The position numbers and the translations under genes are program-made. Of a stretch of 5,979 nucleotides of DNA, positions 1 through 5,703 are shown piece by piece (positions within the stretch are counted from its first letter, which is position 1; every line of letters starts with the position of its first letter). The DNA comes from an uncultured Veillonella sp. (GTDB lineage Bacteria > Bacillota > Negativicutes > Veillonellales > Veillonellaceae), in NCBI GenBank assembly GCA_900550455.1, contig URSE01000067.1, forward strand, positions 1 to 5,979. The letters are read 5' to 3'. The notes under the pieces were generated by a model. That model saw only the letters and a program-made list of their open reading frames with translations. It was not told where the DNA came from and did no database searches.

Positions 1-824
1 GTTACCACAACATCGATACCATCTTTCAATCTATCCGCTTAGCCGACTCCATCTACTTTGCCAAACACCATTCTGTAGTCTTCTCCGGAGCGGCGCCAGA
101 GCTACCAGACTATATGCAAGCACTTATCCCCTACGACGACCGCAATATCGCCGTGAAAGCCATCAAAGCCCTCCAAGACTATACAGGCACCAAGCAAGGG
201 GCTGCCATCCATCTATTGAAACGGACCCCTGTCCAGGCCGGTCTGGGCGGAGGCTCAGCAGATGCAGCCGCCATGTTGCGCGGTCTCAATAAGTTCTGGG
301 GCTTAGGACTGAGTCTCAAAGAGCTGGAAACAATCGGTGCTAGTTTGGGATCTGATGTTCCCTTCCTCGTAAGAGGGGGAACAGCCCGTGGTCAAGGTCG
401 GGGCCAAGTGCTCGCCTTCCAAAAATCCTGTGAACCTTACTGGCTGCTCCTAGTTAAGCCTCAATTATCTGTATCCACTGCAGCCGCCTACGGACAATTC
501 AAAGGAACTAGCAAGGTAACTAGCCACACCATAGACCTCGTATCCAACTTGATCACCAATGAAAGTTTTACAGACGCCTTTAATGAGGCGGGCAATACCT
601 TTGAAGAACTCATCTTTCCCCTCTACCCTGAACTGGTGACCTGCAAGGATTTCTTCACTTCTCGTGGTTTTCCGACCCTCATGACCGGTTCTGGTCCGAC
701 CATGGTGGTTCTCTTAGACAAGGCGATTCAGGCCCTAGCCCTGCAGGAAGAAATCAAGCAAGACGGCCATAATTGGTTTACACTCATTACAAAAACCTGT
801 GGAGAGGAGGATATCCATGCCTAG
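1..824 (+). CDS. ispE: 4-diphosphocytidyl-2-C-methyl-D-erythritol kinase (IspE), 5'-truncated by window edge
   Basis: IspE is the cytosolic GHMP-family kinase that phosphorylates CDP-methylerythritol with ATP in the MEP pathway to IPP and DMAPP. The frame is open from base 3, so the ATG at 114 is internal. The first visible residues are YHNIDTIFQSI, matching the family GYH segment that contacts the cytosine of the substrate, so I estimate only about 25-35 N-terminal residues are missing. The glycine-rich ATP loop PVQAGLGGGSADAAAML lies at about 228-278. The LGSDVPF segment, with the expected catalytic Asp, is near 345-362. The C-terminal GHMP motif TGSGPT is at 684-701. The visible 273 codons plus the missing part agree with full-length IspE. 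The gene ends in TAG at 822-824, inside the start of the GntR gene, so the two are probably cotranscribed and translationally coupled. Identity is secure; its promoter is outside the window. Confidence 0.96.
   Translation, partial: YHNIDTIFQSIRLADSIYFAKHHSVVFSGAAPELPDYMQALIPYDDRNIAVKAIKALQDYTGTKQGAAIHLLKRTPVQAGLGGGSADAAAMLRGLNKFWGLGLSLKELETIGASLGSDVPFLVRGGTARGQGRGQVLAFQKSCEPYWLLLVKPQLSVSTAAAYGQFKGTSKVTSHTIDLVSNLITNESFTDAFNEAGNTFEELIFPLYPELVTCKDFFTSRGFPTLMTGSGPTMVVLLDKAIQALALQEEIKQDGHNWFTLITKTCGEEDIHA
801..810 (+). promoter_or_regulatory. Ribosome binding site that sets the gntR start
   Basis: The purine block GGAGAGGAGG lies within the last codons of ispE and ends 6 nt before ATG 817. A longer reading from GTG 799 would place this block inside the coding sequence and leave that GTG without its own site, so ATG 817 is the better start. 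Confidence 0.85.
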
Positions 825-1536
825 AAAAGCCCTTGAGCCCATCCGTTTAGATGCCTATCGTCCTTTACGAGACGTAGTATGCGAAGCCCTTAGGGCAGCC
901 ATTCAATCCGGTGAACTACCACCAGGAGAACGTCTCATGGAAATTCCTCTAGCCGAGGAGCTGGGCGTATCTCGCACCCCTATTCGCGAGGCTATTCGCA
1001 AGCTAGAACAAGAAGGTTTCGTGGTTATGATCCCTCGTCGAGGCACCTACGTAGCAGATATTACTCTTAAGGACATCAACCAGGTCTTTGAAATCCGGTC
1101 CTCCTTAGAAGAACTGGCTGCTAGCCTTGCCTCTGAACGGATTACACCAGACGAATTGGAAGAATTAGAACGACATCTAGTTTCTATCAACGATTATATG
1201 GAAAGCCGGGACTTCGATAAGATTGTCGCTGCAGACATCGCCTTTCACGAAGTCCTCTATAGCGCCTCTCGCAACGACCGACTTATCGAAATCATCCATA
1301 ACTTAAGAGAACAAACCTTTCGCTTCCGGTCGGTTTCTATGAACCAACCAGGCCGACTAGCCAAAACTTGGGAAGAACACCGGCTCTTAGTTGAAGCGCT
1401 AGCCGATCATAACCCACAACAGGCCCGCCGCATAGCCCGTATACATATGGAACACTCTGAGCAAGCCCTTTTATCAGGCATGCAAGACAAGGCTATAGCG
1501 CAGTCGGTCGAGAAAACTCTACAGGAAAATAAATAG
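817..1536 (+). CDS. GntR family transcriptional regulator, FadR subfamily (FCD domain)
   Basis: A 239-residue DNA-binding regulator. Residues about 15-77 form the GntR winged helix-turn-helix (LAEELGVSRTPIREAIRKLE, then the wing PRRGTYVA). Residues about 85-220 form an all-helical FCD effector domain. The metal-site pattern of FCD proteins appears complete: Asp140 and His144 in ADIAFH, His188 in WEEHR, and His210 in RIHMEH. FCD proteins commonly bind small carboxylates or other metabolites at or near this metal, but the ligand cannot be named here. The start at 817 is chosen from the ribosome binding site; it overlaps ispE by 8 nt. The gene ends with tandem TAG TAG stops and is followed directly by a strong terminator. 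A role linked to ispE is not implied by the fold; the pairing may simply be a conserved transcriptional unit. Autoregulation or control of the nearby queT palindrome is only speculation. Confidence 0.94.
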   Translation: MPRKALEPIRLDAYRPLRDVVCEALRAAIQSGELPPGERLMEIPLAEELGVSRTPIREAIRKLEQEGFVVMIPRRGTYVADITLKDINQVFEIRSSLEELAASLASERITPDELEELERHLVSINDYMESRDFDKIVAADIAFHEVLYSASRNDRLIEIIHNLREQTFRFRSVSMNQPGRLAKTWEEHRLLVEALADHNPQQARRIARIHMEHSEQALLSGMQDKAIAQSVEKTLQENK

Positions 1537-1549
1537 TAGCAATTCATAA

Positions 1550-1582
1550 AAAAAGCCACTAGCTAATAGCTAGTGGCTTTTT
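1550..1582. terminator. Bidirectional intrinsic terminator between convergent gntR and queT
   Basis: The core GCCACTAGCT (1555-1564) pairs perfectly with AGCTAGTGGC (1568-1577) around a 3-nt loop. Flanking A and T runs extend the stem to about 15 bp. There is a T run on the + strand after the stem, and an A run before it that becomes a U run on the - strand. It lies 14 nt after the gntR stop and about 40 nt after the queT stop, so it can end both transcripts. Confidence 0.92.
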
Positions 1583-1622
1583 CTATGGCAAATAAGGTCT
1601 TACCTTTGAGTCCCTATATTCC

Positions 1623-2099
1623 TTACAAGGACAGAAGAGATTTTAGTTTTGGTTCCAAGGCCCTTACCAAGACAGTCCCTACGATGGCTGGAGTAATTTG
1701 GCCAATCATGACATTAATGACAAGAGCTTCATAAGGAAGGCCTAAGAGATAAGATAACCAAAGAGGTACACAGAGGCCTGGTACCAAGATAATAGGGAGA
1801 ATAATGGCCCAAGAAGTAATATTAAACTTCCTAATAAGTACGATTAGACCAGTCGTTATCATACCTACAAGCAAGCCGCCTACCATATCAATAAGGCCGA
1901 GTCCACCGAAGGCATTGGCGATAAAGTTGGCCAATCCCATAGGAATAACTAAGAATGGGAAGATGTAGGACATAGCATAAAAGGCCGTCGCAATACGGAC
2001 TTGATAAGCCCCAAAAGAAACCCCAGCGGTCACATATAAGAGGACGATATAGAGGGCCATAACAAGAGCGGAAATAGTTAACTTTCTAGTAGTGTTCAT
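1623..2099 (-). CDS. queT: QueT family queuosine-precursor ECF transporter S component
   Basis: A 158-residue hydrophobic protein with about five or six membrane segments, the size expected for an S component of an energy-coupling factor transporter. QueT proteins are thought to take up queuosine precursors such as preQ1 or queuine for tRNA modification. Recognisable family segments are the N-terminal TRKLTISALVMALYIVL, SFGAYQVRIATAF (residues 28-40), GLANFIAN followed by GGLGLIDMVGG (55-75) and LGLPYEA (119-125). The start at 2099 is set by AAGGAG 6 nt upstream. A longer reading from 2141 would absorb that site and a leader hairpin. No EcfA or EcfT gene is in the window, so it probably uses a shared module encoded elsewhere. 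The leader carries terminators and a possible aptamer, which supports regulated expression. Family assignment is from remembered motifs, not a search. Confidence 0.83.
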   Translation of the reverse strand: MNTTRKLTISALVMALYIVLLYVTAGVSFGAYQVRIATAFYAMSYIFPFLVIPMGLANFIANAFGGLGLIDMVGGLLVGMITTGLIVLIRKFNITSWAIILPIILVPGLCVPLWLSYLLGLPYEALVINVMIGQITPAIVGTVLVRALEPKLKSLLSL

Positions 2100-2105
2100 A
2101 TCTTT

Positions 2106-2134
2106 CTCCTTATGCCAAAAAAACGAGAGCATAA
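2106..2134 (-). promoter_or_regulatory. queT ribosome binding site with overlapping hairpin
   Basis: On the - strand the site AAGGAG (2106-2111) is preceded by a 6-bp inverted repeat, TTATGC (2129-2134) with GCATAA (2110-2115), and a 13-nt T-rich loop. The 3' arm shares two bases with the ribosome binding site, so folding could modestly hinder initiation. The RBS is clear; the hairpin is weak. Confidence 0.6.
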
Positions 2135-2139
2135 CGGAC

Positions 2140-2168
2140 AAAAAAAGCGGCTAGAAAACCATAGCCGC
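2140..2168 (-). terminator. Second intrinsic terminator in the queT leader
   Basis: On the - strand, GCGGCTA (2162-2168) pairs with TAGCCGC (2147-2153) around an 8-nt loop, followed by a run of seven T (2140-2146). It lies between the first leader terminator and the queT ribosome binding site with no gene between them, so it can only act by stopping transcription into queT. Confidence 0.78.
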
Positions 2169-2174
2169 AAAGCA

Positions 2175-2202
2175 ATAAAAAAGCCTGCACGGAGGCAGGC
2201 TT
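2175..2202 (-). terminator. First intrinsic terminator in the queT leader (attenuator)
   Basis: On the - strand, AAGCCTGC (2195-2202) pairs with GCAGGCTT (2181-2188) around the 6-nt loop CTCCGT, followed by a T run. The loop bases TCCGT are complementary to ACGGA (2215-2219) at the end of the A-rich tail just upstream, so an alternative antiterminator pairing is possible. It lies about 60-90 nt after the predicted transcription start. Confidence 0.8.
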
Positions 2203-2205
2203 ATA

Positions 2206-2255
2206 TCGCTAGAATCCGTAGTTTTGTTTAGAGACAGGATGGTTTCAAACTGTCT
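2206..2255 (-). ncRNA. Candidate riboswitch aptamer in the queT leader, preQ1-I-like
   Basis: On the - strand, AGACAG (2250-2255) pairs with CTGTCT (2232-2237), closing a 12-nt loop (2238-2249). This is followed by the A-rich tail CTAAACAAAACTACGG. A small stem, a loop of this size and an A-rich single-stranded tail ahead of a terminator is the architecture of preQ1-I riboswitches, and QueT genes are known carriers of preQ1 riboswitches. The tail resembles the AACAAAAC stretch of some class I members. However, the loop does not show the familiar UUCUAGC segment and I cannot draw a canonical second pseudoknot helix, so the class is uncertain. It could be a divergent preQ1 aptamer or a different regulator. 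Confidence 0.45.
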
Positions 2256-2270
2256 TATGAACTTGTTCTT

Positions 2271-2299
2271 ATTCTATCATATACATATATGATGTGCAA
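2271..2299 (-). promoter_or_regulatory. Predicted queT promoter (extended -10)
   Basis: On the - strand, TTGCAC (2294-2299) is followed by a 17-nt spacer and then TAGAAT (2271-2276). TG stands one base before the -10, giving TGATAGAAT. The -35 matches the consensus poorly (3 of 6), but spacing and the extended -10 are good. The predicted start is near 2264, giving a leader of about 165 nt before queT and separating it from the gene ending at 2305. Confidence 0.65.
2276..2293. repeat. Perfect 8-2-8 palindrome in the queT promoter spacer, candidate operator
   Basis: ATCATATA (2276-2283), CA, TATATGAT (2286-2293) is a perfect inverted repeat. It fills the spacer between the predicted -35 and -10 hexamers, a standard place for a dimeric repressor to bind. 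The AT-rich composition makes a chance palindrome more likely than usual, and no cognate protein is identified. Confidence 0.5.
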
Positions 2300-2304
2300 A
2301 AGCT

Positions 2305-2493
2305 TTATTTGCCTTTCTTGGTCGCTTCCTTTCGTCTCTTGGCCAACACATACCGTTGCACCGATGCAGAAACAAACGATATCAACCATAAAACGGCAAT
2401 AATAATATTGAGATAGGTCCAACCTTGCGTTGTTACGGCATAGACCAAGTAGAGAATAACGACAATTTGCAAGAGCATATTTAATAAAATCAT
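2305..2493 (-). CDS. Small two-helix membrane protein, function unknown
   Basis: A 62-residue protein I do not recognise. Two hydrophobic segments (about residues 3-21 and 27-46) flank a short TTQGWT turn. A strongly basic tail (RYVLAKRRKEATKKGK) suggests a cytosolic C terminus by the positive-inside rule, so the protein is probably a membrane hairpin. The start at 2493 has GAAGG upstream at a suitable distance. The gene begins 47 nt after the sulfurtransferase stop on the same strand with no clear terminator or promoter between, so the two are probably cotranscribed. Nothing in the sequence gives a biochemical role. The membrane-protein composition and RBS argue it is real rather than a chance frame. 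Confidence 0.65.
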   Translation of the reverse strand: MILLNMLLQIVVILYLVYAVTTQGWTYLNIIIAVLWLISFVSASVQRYVLAKRRKEATKKGK

Positions 2494-2540
2494 GGATTTT
2501 CCCTTCTTATAGGAGCGATGCTAGTCCCTATGCATCCAAC

Positions 2541-3359
2541 CTATTTGACAGATTCTACACCTTTTTGAAGAGGCGCCTCTAGGTAGGTCATCCAGTCAGA
2601 AGATGAGCCTACATACAATTGAGCAGACAAACCGATTTGATCCATGGCCAACATAAGGTTAGGCGCTGTTATACCAGACCCACAATAGACGATAAGGCCC
2701 TTAGAGCTAGTTAAGAGATCCTTAAAGATAACCTGTAACTCATCATCCCTTTTAGGCCCCTCTTGGGTAAAGCAGGATTGCCAAAAAATATTAATGGCCC
2801 CTGGAATGTGGCCGGTCATACCATCTATAGTATCAGGCACAGACCCATCGTATCGTTCAGGGGCACGGGCATCCACGAGAATACGATCTCCCTTACGGGA
2901 TACCGCTGCCACTTCATCATGGAAGGCCAAGAGCATAGGATCCGCATTATAATCCAGCTTAGTAGCCTCTGGCAGTGGAGTTAACTCCTTAGTTAGCCCT
3001 AAGCCTTCCTTGATCCAAGCCTGAACACCACCAGCCAAGACTTGTACCTGGTGCATTCCCATGAGATGACGACACATCCACCATGCACGACCAGCATAGG
3101 TCAACCACTCATCATAAATCACCAACTTAGTATCCATATCTAAGCCAAAGGTAGATAGCTTGTGGGCAAAAGATTCTGCTGTAGGCAAAGGATGACGTCC
3201 CCCATGTGTAGACACAGGCCCAGATAGATCTTCATCTATATCTAGGCAGAAGGCTCCCTCAATATGGCCTTCCCCATAGGCAGCCAAACCTCGAACATCA
3301 ATAATAGTGTATTCGTCTTTATGAGCAGCAAGCTCAGCAGGCGTAATGAAAGTATTCAT
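2541..3359 (-). CDS. Sulfurtransferase with tandem rhodanese domains, SseA-like (3-mercaptopyruvate/thiosulfate type)
   Basis: A 272-residue protein made of two rhodanese domains, the usual length for this family. The N-terminal domain (about 5-122) has IIDVRGLAAYGEGHIEGA and GRAWWMCRHLMG but Asp83 in YDEW where an active-site Cys would sit, so it is the usual inactive domain. The C-terminal domain (about 140-265) has LVDARAPERY, GHIPGAIN and the active loop CGSGITA with Cys226 as the persulfide-carrying residue. The loop CGSG[VI]TA is typical of 3-mercaptopyruvate sulfurtransferases, whereas classic thiosulfate rhodaneses carry CRKGVTA, so 3-mercaptopyruvate is the likelier donor. No signal peptide is visible. 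The start at 3359 is chosen because AGGGAGG lies 5 nt upstream; the alternative ATG at 3374 falls partly in that site. The neighbouring TauE/SafE exporter suggests a shared sulfur theme. Confidence 0.9.
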   Translation of the reverse strand: MNTFITPAELAAHKDEYTIIDVRGLAAYGEGHIEGAFCLDIDEDLSGPVSTHGGRHPLPTAESFAHKLSTFGLDMDTKLVIYDEWLTYAGRAWWMCRHLMGMHQVQVLAGGVQAWIKEGLGLTKELTPLPEATKLDYNADPMLLAFHDEVAAVSRKGDRILVDARAPERYDGSVPDTIDGMTGHIPGAINIFWQSCFTQEGPKRDDELQVIFKDLLTSSKGLIVYCGSGITAPNLMLAMDQIGLSAQLYVGSSSDWMTYLEAPLQKGVESVK

Positions 3360-3364
3360 AAAAG

Positions 3365-3371
3365 CCTCCCT
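3365..3371 (-). promoter_or_regulatory. Ribosome binding site deciding the sulfurtransferase start
   Basis: On the - strand AGGGAGG ends 5 nt before ATG 3359. An in-frame ATG at 3372-3374 abuts this block and has no site of its own, which favours the shorter protein. Confidence 0.8.
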
Positions 3372-3391
3372 CATAATTTTTACTATAGACC

Positions 3392-3400
3392 ATTATAGCA
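3392..3400 (-). promoter_or_regulatory. Predicted sulfurtransferase promoter (perfect extended -10)
   Basis: On the - strand TGCTATAAT has a perfect -10 hexamer with the TGn extension. No good -35 is visible at 16-18 nt, which extended -10 promoters tolerate. The predicted start near 3385 gives a leader of about 25 nt. This separates the gene from the TauE/SafE gene ending at 3468. Confidence 0.7.
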
Positions 3401-3467
3401 CGAAAAAACAGGGCTCTAGATAACCTTCTTGATTTTCTTAGCCTATGTGACCTGCAAAGCAACAACC

Positions 3468-4244
3468 CTAAAGAAGCAAAATAACCCCGCCTATGAATGG
3501 TGTTAAGACCATCATGAGCTTAAGGAACCAACGAGGGACCCGGCGGGTTCCCTTAGCACCTATATAGGCACCTAAGGTAAGACCAATCAATACCGCCAAA
3601 AGAAGGATAAAGTTGAGATTTCCTTCTAAGAAATAGCCTACGCCACCAGCACAAGCTATAGGTAGGATAACCAACATAGTAGTCCCTACAGTTTTAAAGA
3701 GGTCTAACCCAAAACCTATCATGAGGACCAATTGTATAAAAGGCGTGGCCCCAATGCCAAAGGTACCGGATAAAAGTCCACAAATGAGACCTGAAATGAG
3801 CGCCGTCATCCAGAAGCGACGTCCCCCTATAACCTCCTGGTTCCGACTGATAAAGATTGGGTTATTAGGAAAGTAAACTCGTATACAGATGAGACACGCT
3901 GTGGCAATCAACATGAGGCCAGTAGCGTAATGAAGGTCCTGGCCTGGAATGATGGTAGCCAGGTGGGTCCCTATAAAGGCTCCCACAGCTCCCACTAAGC
4001 CAAATACAATCCCTGTCTTGGGGACTACATTTCCCTCCCGGTAGTGACTAATAGCCCCCGACAAGGTAGTAAAAGCCATAGCCGCCAAGGAAACACCTAA
4101 GGCTAAATGAATAGGAATACCAAATCCAAAGGTGAGGAGGGCTATAACCACACCAGCCCCTCCAGCCCCTACCAAGCCTAAAATGGTTCCCATAAGCAGG
4201 GTGGCCAAGCACACTTCCAATCCTAACATAAGACTAATATCCAT
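3468..4244 (-). CDS. TauE/SafE (TSUP) family sulfite/organosulfur anion exporter
   Basis: A 258-residue integral membrane protein with about eight hydrophobic segments, typical of TSUP transporters. The fold's internal duplication is visible: LGLVGAGGAGVVIALL (22-37) mirrors LSGTFGIGATPFIQLVL (158-174). VSLAAMAFTTLSGAISHYREGNV (51-73) mirrors the VGTTMLVILPIACAGG region with YFLEGNL (186-210). Family members move sulfite, sulfoacetate or other anions, generally outward, but substrate cannot be read from sequence. ATG 4244 has an AAGGAGAGG site 4 nt upstream, supporting the start. The next gene downstream on the same strand is a sulfurtransferase, whose chemistry can yield sulfite, so sulfite export is a reasonable inference. 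It has its own predicted promoter, and no convincing terminator is seen after its stop, so read-through into the sulfurtransferase is possible. Confidence 0.88.
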   Translation of the reverse strand: MDISLMLGLEVCLATLLMGTILGLVGAGGAGVVIALLTFGFGIPIHLALGVSLAAMAFTTLSGAISHYREGNVVPKTGIVFGLVGAVGAFIGTHLATIIPGQDLHYATGLMLIATACLICIRVYFPNNPIFISRNQEVIGGRRFWMTALISGLICGLLSGTFGIGATPFIQLVLMIGFGLDLFKTVGTTMLVILPIACAGGVGYFLEGNLNFILLLAVLIGLTLGAYIGAKGTRRVPRWFLKLMMVLTPFIGGVILLL

Positions 4245-4275
4245 AGGTCCTCTCCTTTTTTGTTGCGATACTCAC

Positions 4276-4284
4276 ATTCTAGCA
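4276..4284 (-). promoter_or_regulatory. Predicted tauE promoter (extended -10)
   Basis: On the - strand TGCTAGAAT matches the extended -10 at all but one hexamer base. No strong -35 is present at the usual distance. The predicted start near 4269 gives a leader of about 25 nt. Confidence 0.6.
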
Positions 4285-4334
4285 CAAGAGGTGATAAGCT
4301 TTTGATAAAATACAAGAATTTTCTTTGGGGCATG

Positions 4335-4365
4335 AAAAACCCCCTAGGGCAAATAGCCTAGAGGG
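4335..4365 (-). terminator. Intrinsic terminator after potE
   Basis: On the - strand, CCCTCTAGG (4357-4365) pairs with CCTAGGGGG (4340-4348), with one G-U pair, around an 8-nt loop, followed by TTTTT (4335-4339). The stem begins 6 nt after the potE stop and separates potE from the tauE promoter. Confidence 0.88.
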
Positions 4366-4371
4366 CACCAT

Positions 4372-5703
4372 TTATAAAACTTGTTTTTTTCTAGCACCAA
4401 GTACCCTTGGATAAATCACAAAGGCAACCAGGTAAATGCAAATACCAATACTTATAGCCACCGCACTACCTACCATAGCGATAGGGCCAGTTGCATAAAT
4501 AGCATACGCACAATAGATTAAGGCTATCACCAAAAGAGGAATGGTCCGTTTAATTCGTCCTGAGCTAGCCCCTTCCTCCCTAAAGAGTCGGGGCACAGCC
4601 AAGCAAGACAAGATATAAGGAACAACATTACTGCATACAGCCAAATTTACAAGATTTTCAAACTGACGATAGAGACTCTCATTGGCCGTGGCCAAGGCCA
4701 TGGTCGATTGTACAACCAGGATAATCAATAGGCCCTTTATAGGGGCATCCTTGTCGTTAACATGAGCAAAAATCTTAGGGAATAAGCCCTCTTCCGCACA
4801 GGTCTTGAAAACTCGGGAGATGGTAAACTGCCAGCATAGCAAGGCCCCAAAGCAAGATATAATCATGGTTGCCATAACCAGCTTGCCTATATAGCCATTA
4901 AACATATAGGTAAAGGTCAGGCCAAAAGGGGCCGTAGAATTAAGCAAATCAAAATTGGGAACGATCCCCGCCATAACATTGGTGGAGAATACATAAATAA
5001 CCGCTACAATGAGGGTACCAAAGAAGGTAGCAATCGGCACATTCTTCTTAGGATTTTCTACCGCATCTGCATTAGCTGCCGCCGATTCAAACCCCAAAAA
5101 GGCCCAGAGTGTCATGGATATGGATGCAGATACCGCATCAAAGAAAGGCAAATTGCTAGGGTTCCAGGCAGACCAATACAGTTCCGGATCAAACCAATAC
5201 CACCCGATGGTCCCCACCAAGATAACTGGTATGATGGCACCCCAAACGGTGATATTGGAAATGCGACCTGTCCAACGGTTACCTCCGAAGTTGAGGAGAG
5301 CCGCTAACCAAAGGAGGATAATAGTCGCTTGTGCTACTTGAATAGGTCCCAGGCTAACCCCAAGGAGTACCGCCGCATAGCCAACGGCAGAGATAGCAAT
5401 CCCCACATTAGCTACCATAAGCGAGATGGAATATGCATAATTGGCTATAAAGTGGCCAGGGCGACCAAAACGATATTCTGCATAGCCCCCCATGCCACCT
5501 CGCTTGGTGGAAAACATGCCAGCCTCAGCAAACACATAGGCTAGGATCAAGGAGCCTAGCGCTGTCACCAACCAAGACAAAACGGAAATAGTCCCTACCT
5601 CCGCCAACTGGGTCGGTAACATAATAATACCAGCCCCCAACATATTGGCAGCCACCATGGTCGTCAATTGGAATACTGACATTTTTTTAGCGGTCTTTTT
5701 CAT
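4372..5703 (-). CDS. potE: Putrescine:ornithine antiporter PotE (APC superfamily)
   Basis: A 443-residue, 12-helix amino acid-polyamine-organocation transporter that exchanges putrescine for ornithine or imports putrescine across the cytoplasmic membrane. Similarity to my recollection of E. coli PotE is strong throughout: NMLGAGIIMLPTQLAEVGTI (20-39), GGMGGYAEYRFG (69-80), ISAVGYAAVLLGVSL (104-118), MTLWAFLGFESAAAN (197-211), VENPKKNVPIA (215-225), IVPNFDLLNSTAPFGL (247-262) and VNLAVCSNVVPYILS (352-366). Residues matching functionally studied E. coli positions are present: Glu76, Tyr91, Trp200, Glu206, Trp291, Lys300 and Tyr424. Positions equivalent to Cys62 and Tyr308 are Ala61 and Leu307. 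The start has AAAGGGG 8 nt upstream. Ornithine decarboxylase, the usual partner (speF), is not visible. Cadaverine or other diamines remain possible substrates. Confidence 0.92.
   Translation of the reverse strand: MKKTAKKMSVFQLTTMVAANMLGAGIIMLPTQLAEVGTISVLSWLVTALGSLILAYVFAEAGMFSTKRGGMGGYAEYRFGRPGHFIANYAYSISLMVANVGIAISAVGYAAVLLGVSLGPIQVAQATIILLWLAALLNFGGNRWTGRISNITVWGAIIPVILVGTIGWYWFDPELYWSAWNPSNLPFFDAVSASISMTLWAFLGFESAAANADAVENPKKNVPIATFFGTLIVAVIYVFSTNVMAGIVPNFDLLNSTAPFGLTFTYMFNGYIGKLVMATMIISCFGALLCWQFTISRVFKTCAEEGLFPKIFAHVNDKDAPIKGLLIILVVQSTMALATANESLYRQFENLVNLAVCSNVVPYILSCLAVPRLFREEGASSGRIKRTIPLLVIALIYCAYAIYATGPIAMVGSAVAISIGICIYLVAFVIYPRVLGARKKQVL

Noticed and set aside
799..816. GTG 799 as the gntR start
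   Set aside because: The strong RBS at 801-810 would lie inside the coding region; ATG 817 has ideal spacing.
2100..2141. N-terminal extension of queT from ATG 2141
   Set aside because: It would translate through the RBS AAGGAG and the leader hairpin, and its extra residues do not resemble the QueT N terminus; ATG 2099 fits better.
2154..2168. Leader peptide Met-Val-Phe-stop inside the second queT terminator
   Set aside because: Three codons with no clear ribosome binding site; most likely chance.
2763..2984. 73-codon open frame on the + strand
   Set aside because: Lies wholly antisense to the sulfurtransferase, has no recognisable domain, and no ribosome binding site stands out; a shadow frame.
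3398..3467. Terminator after tauE
   Set aside because: Only a scattered G-U containing pairing of about 6 bp over some 50 nt ahead of a T run; not convincing.
5009..5341. 110-codon open frame on the + strand
   Set aside because: Antisense to highly recognisable potE codons with no family features; a shadow frame.
5329..5544. 71-codon open frame on the + strand
   Set aside because: Also antisense to potE, with no domain or RBS support.
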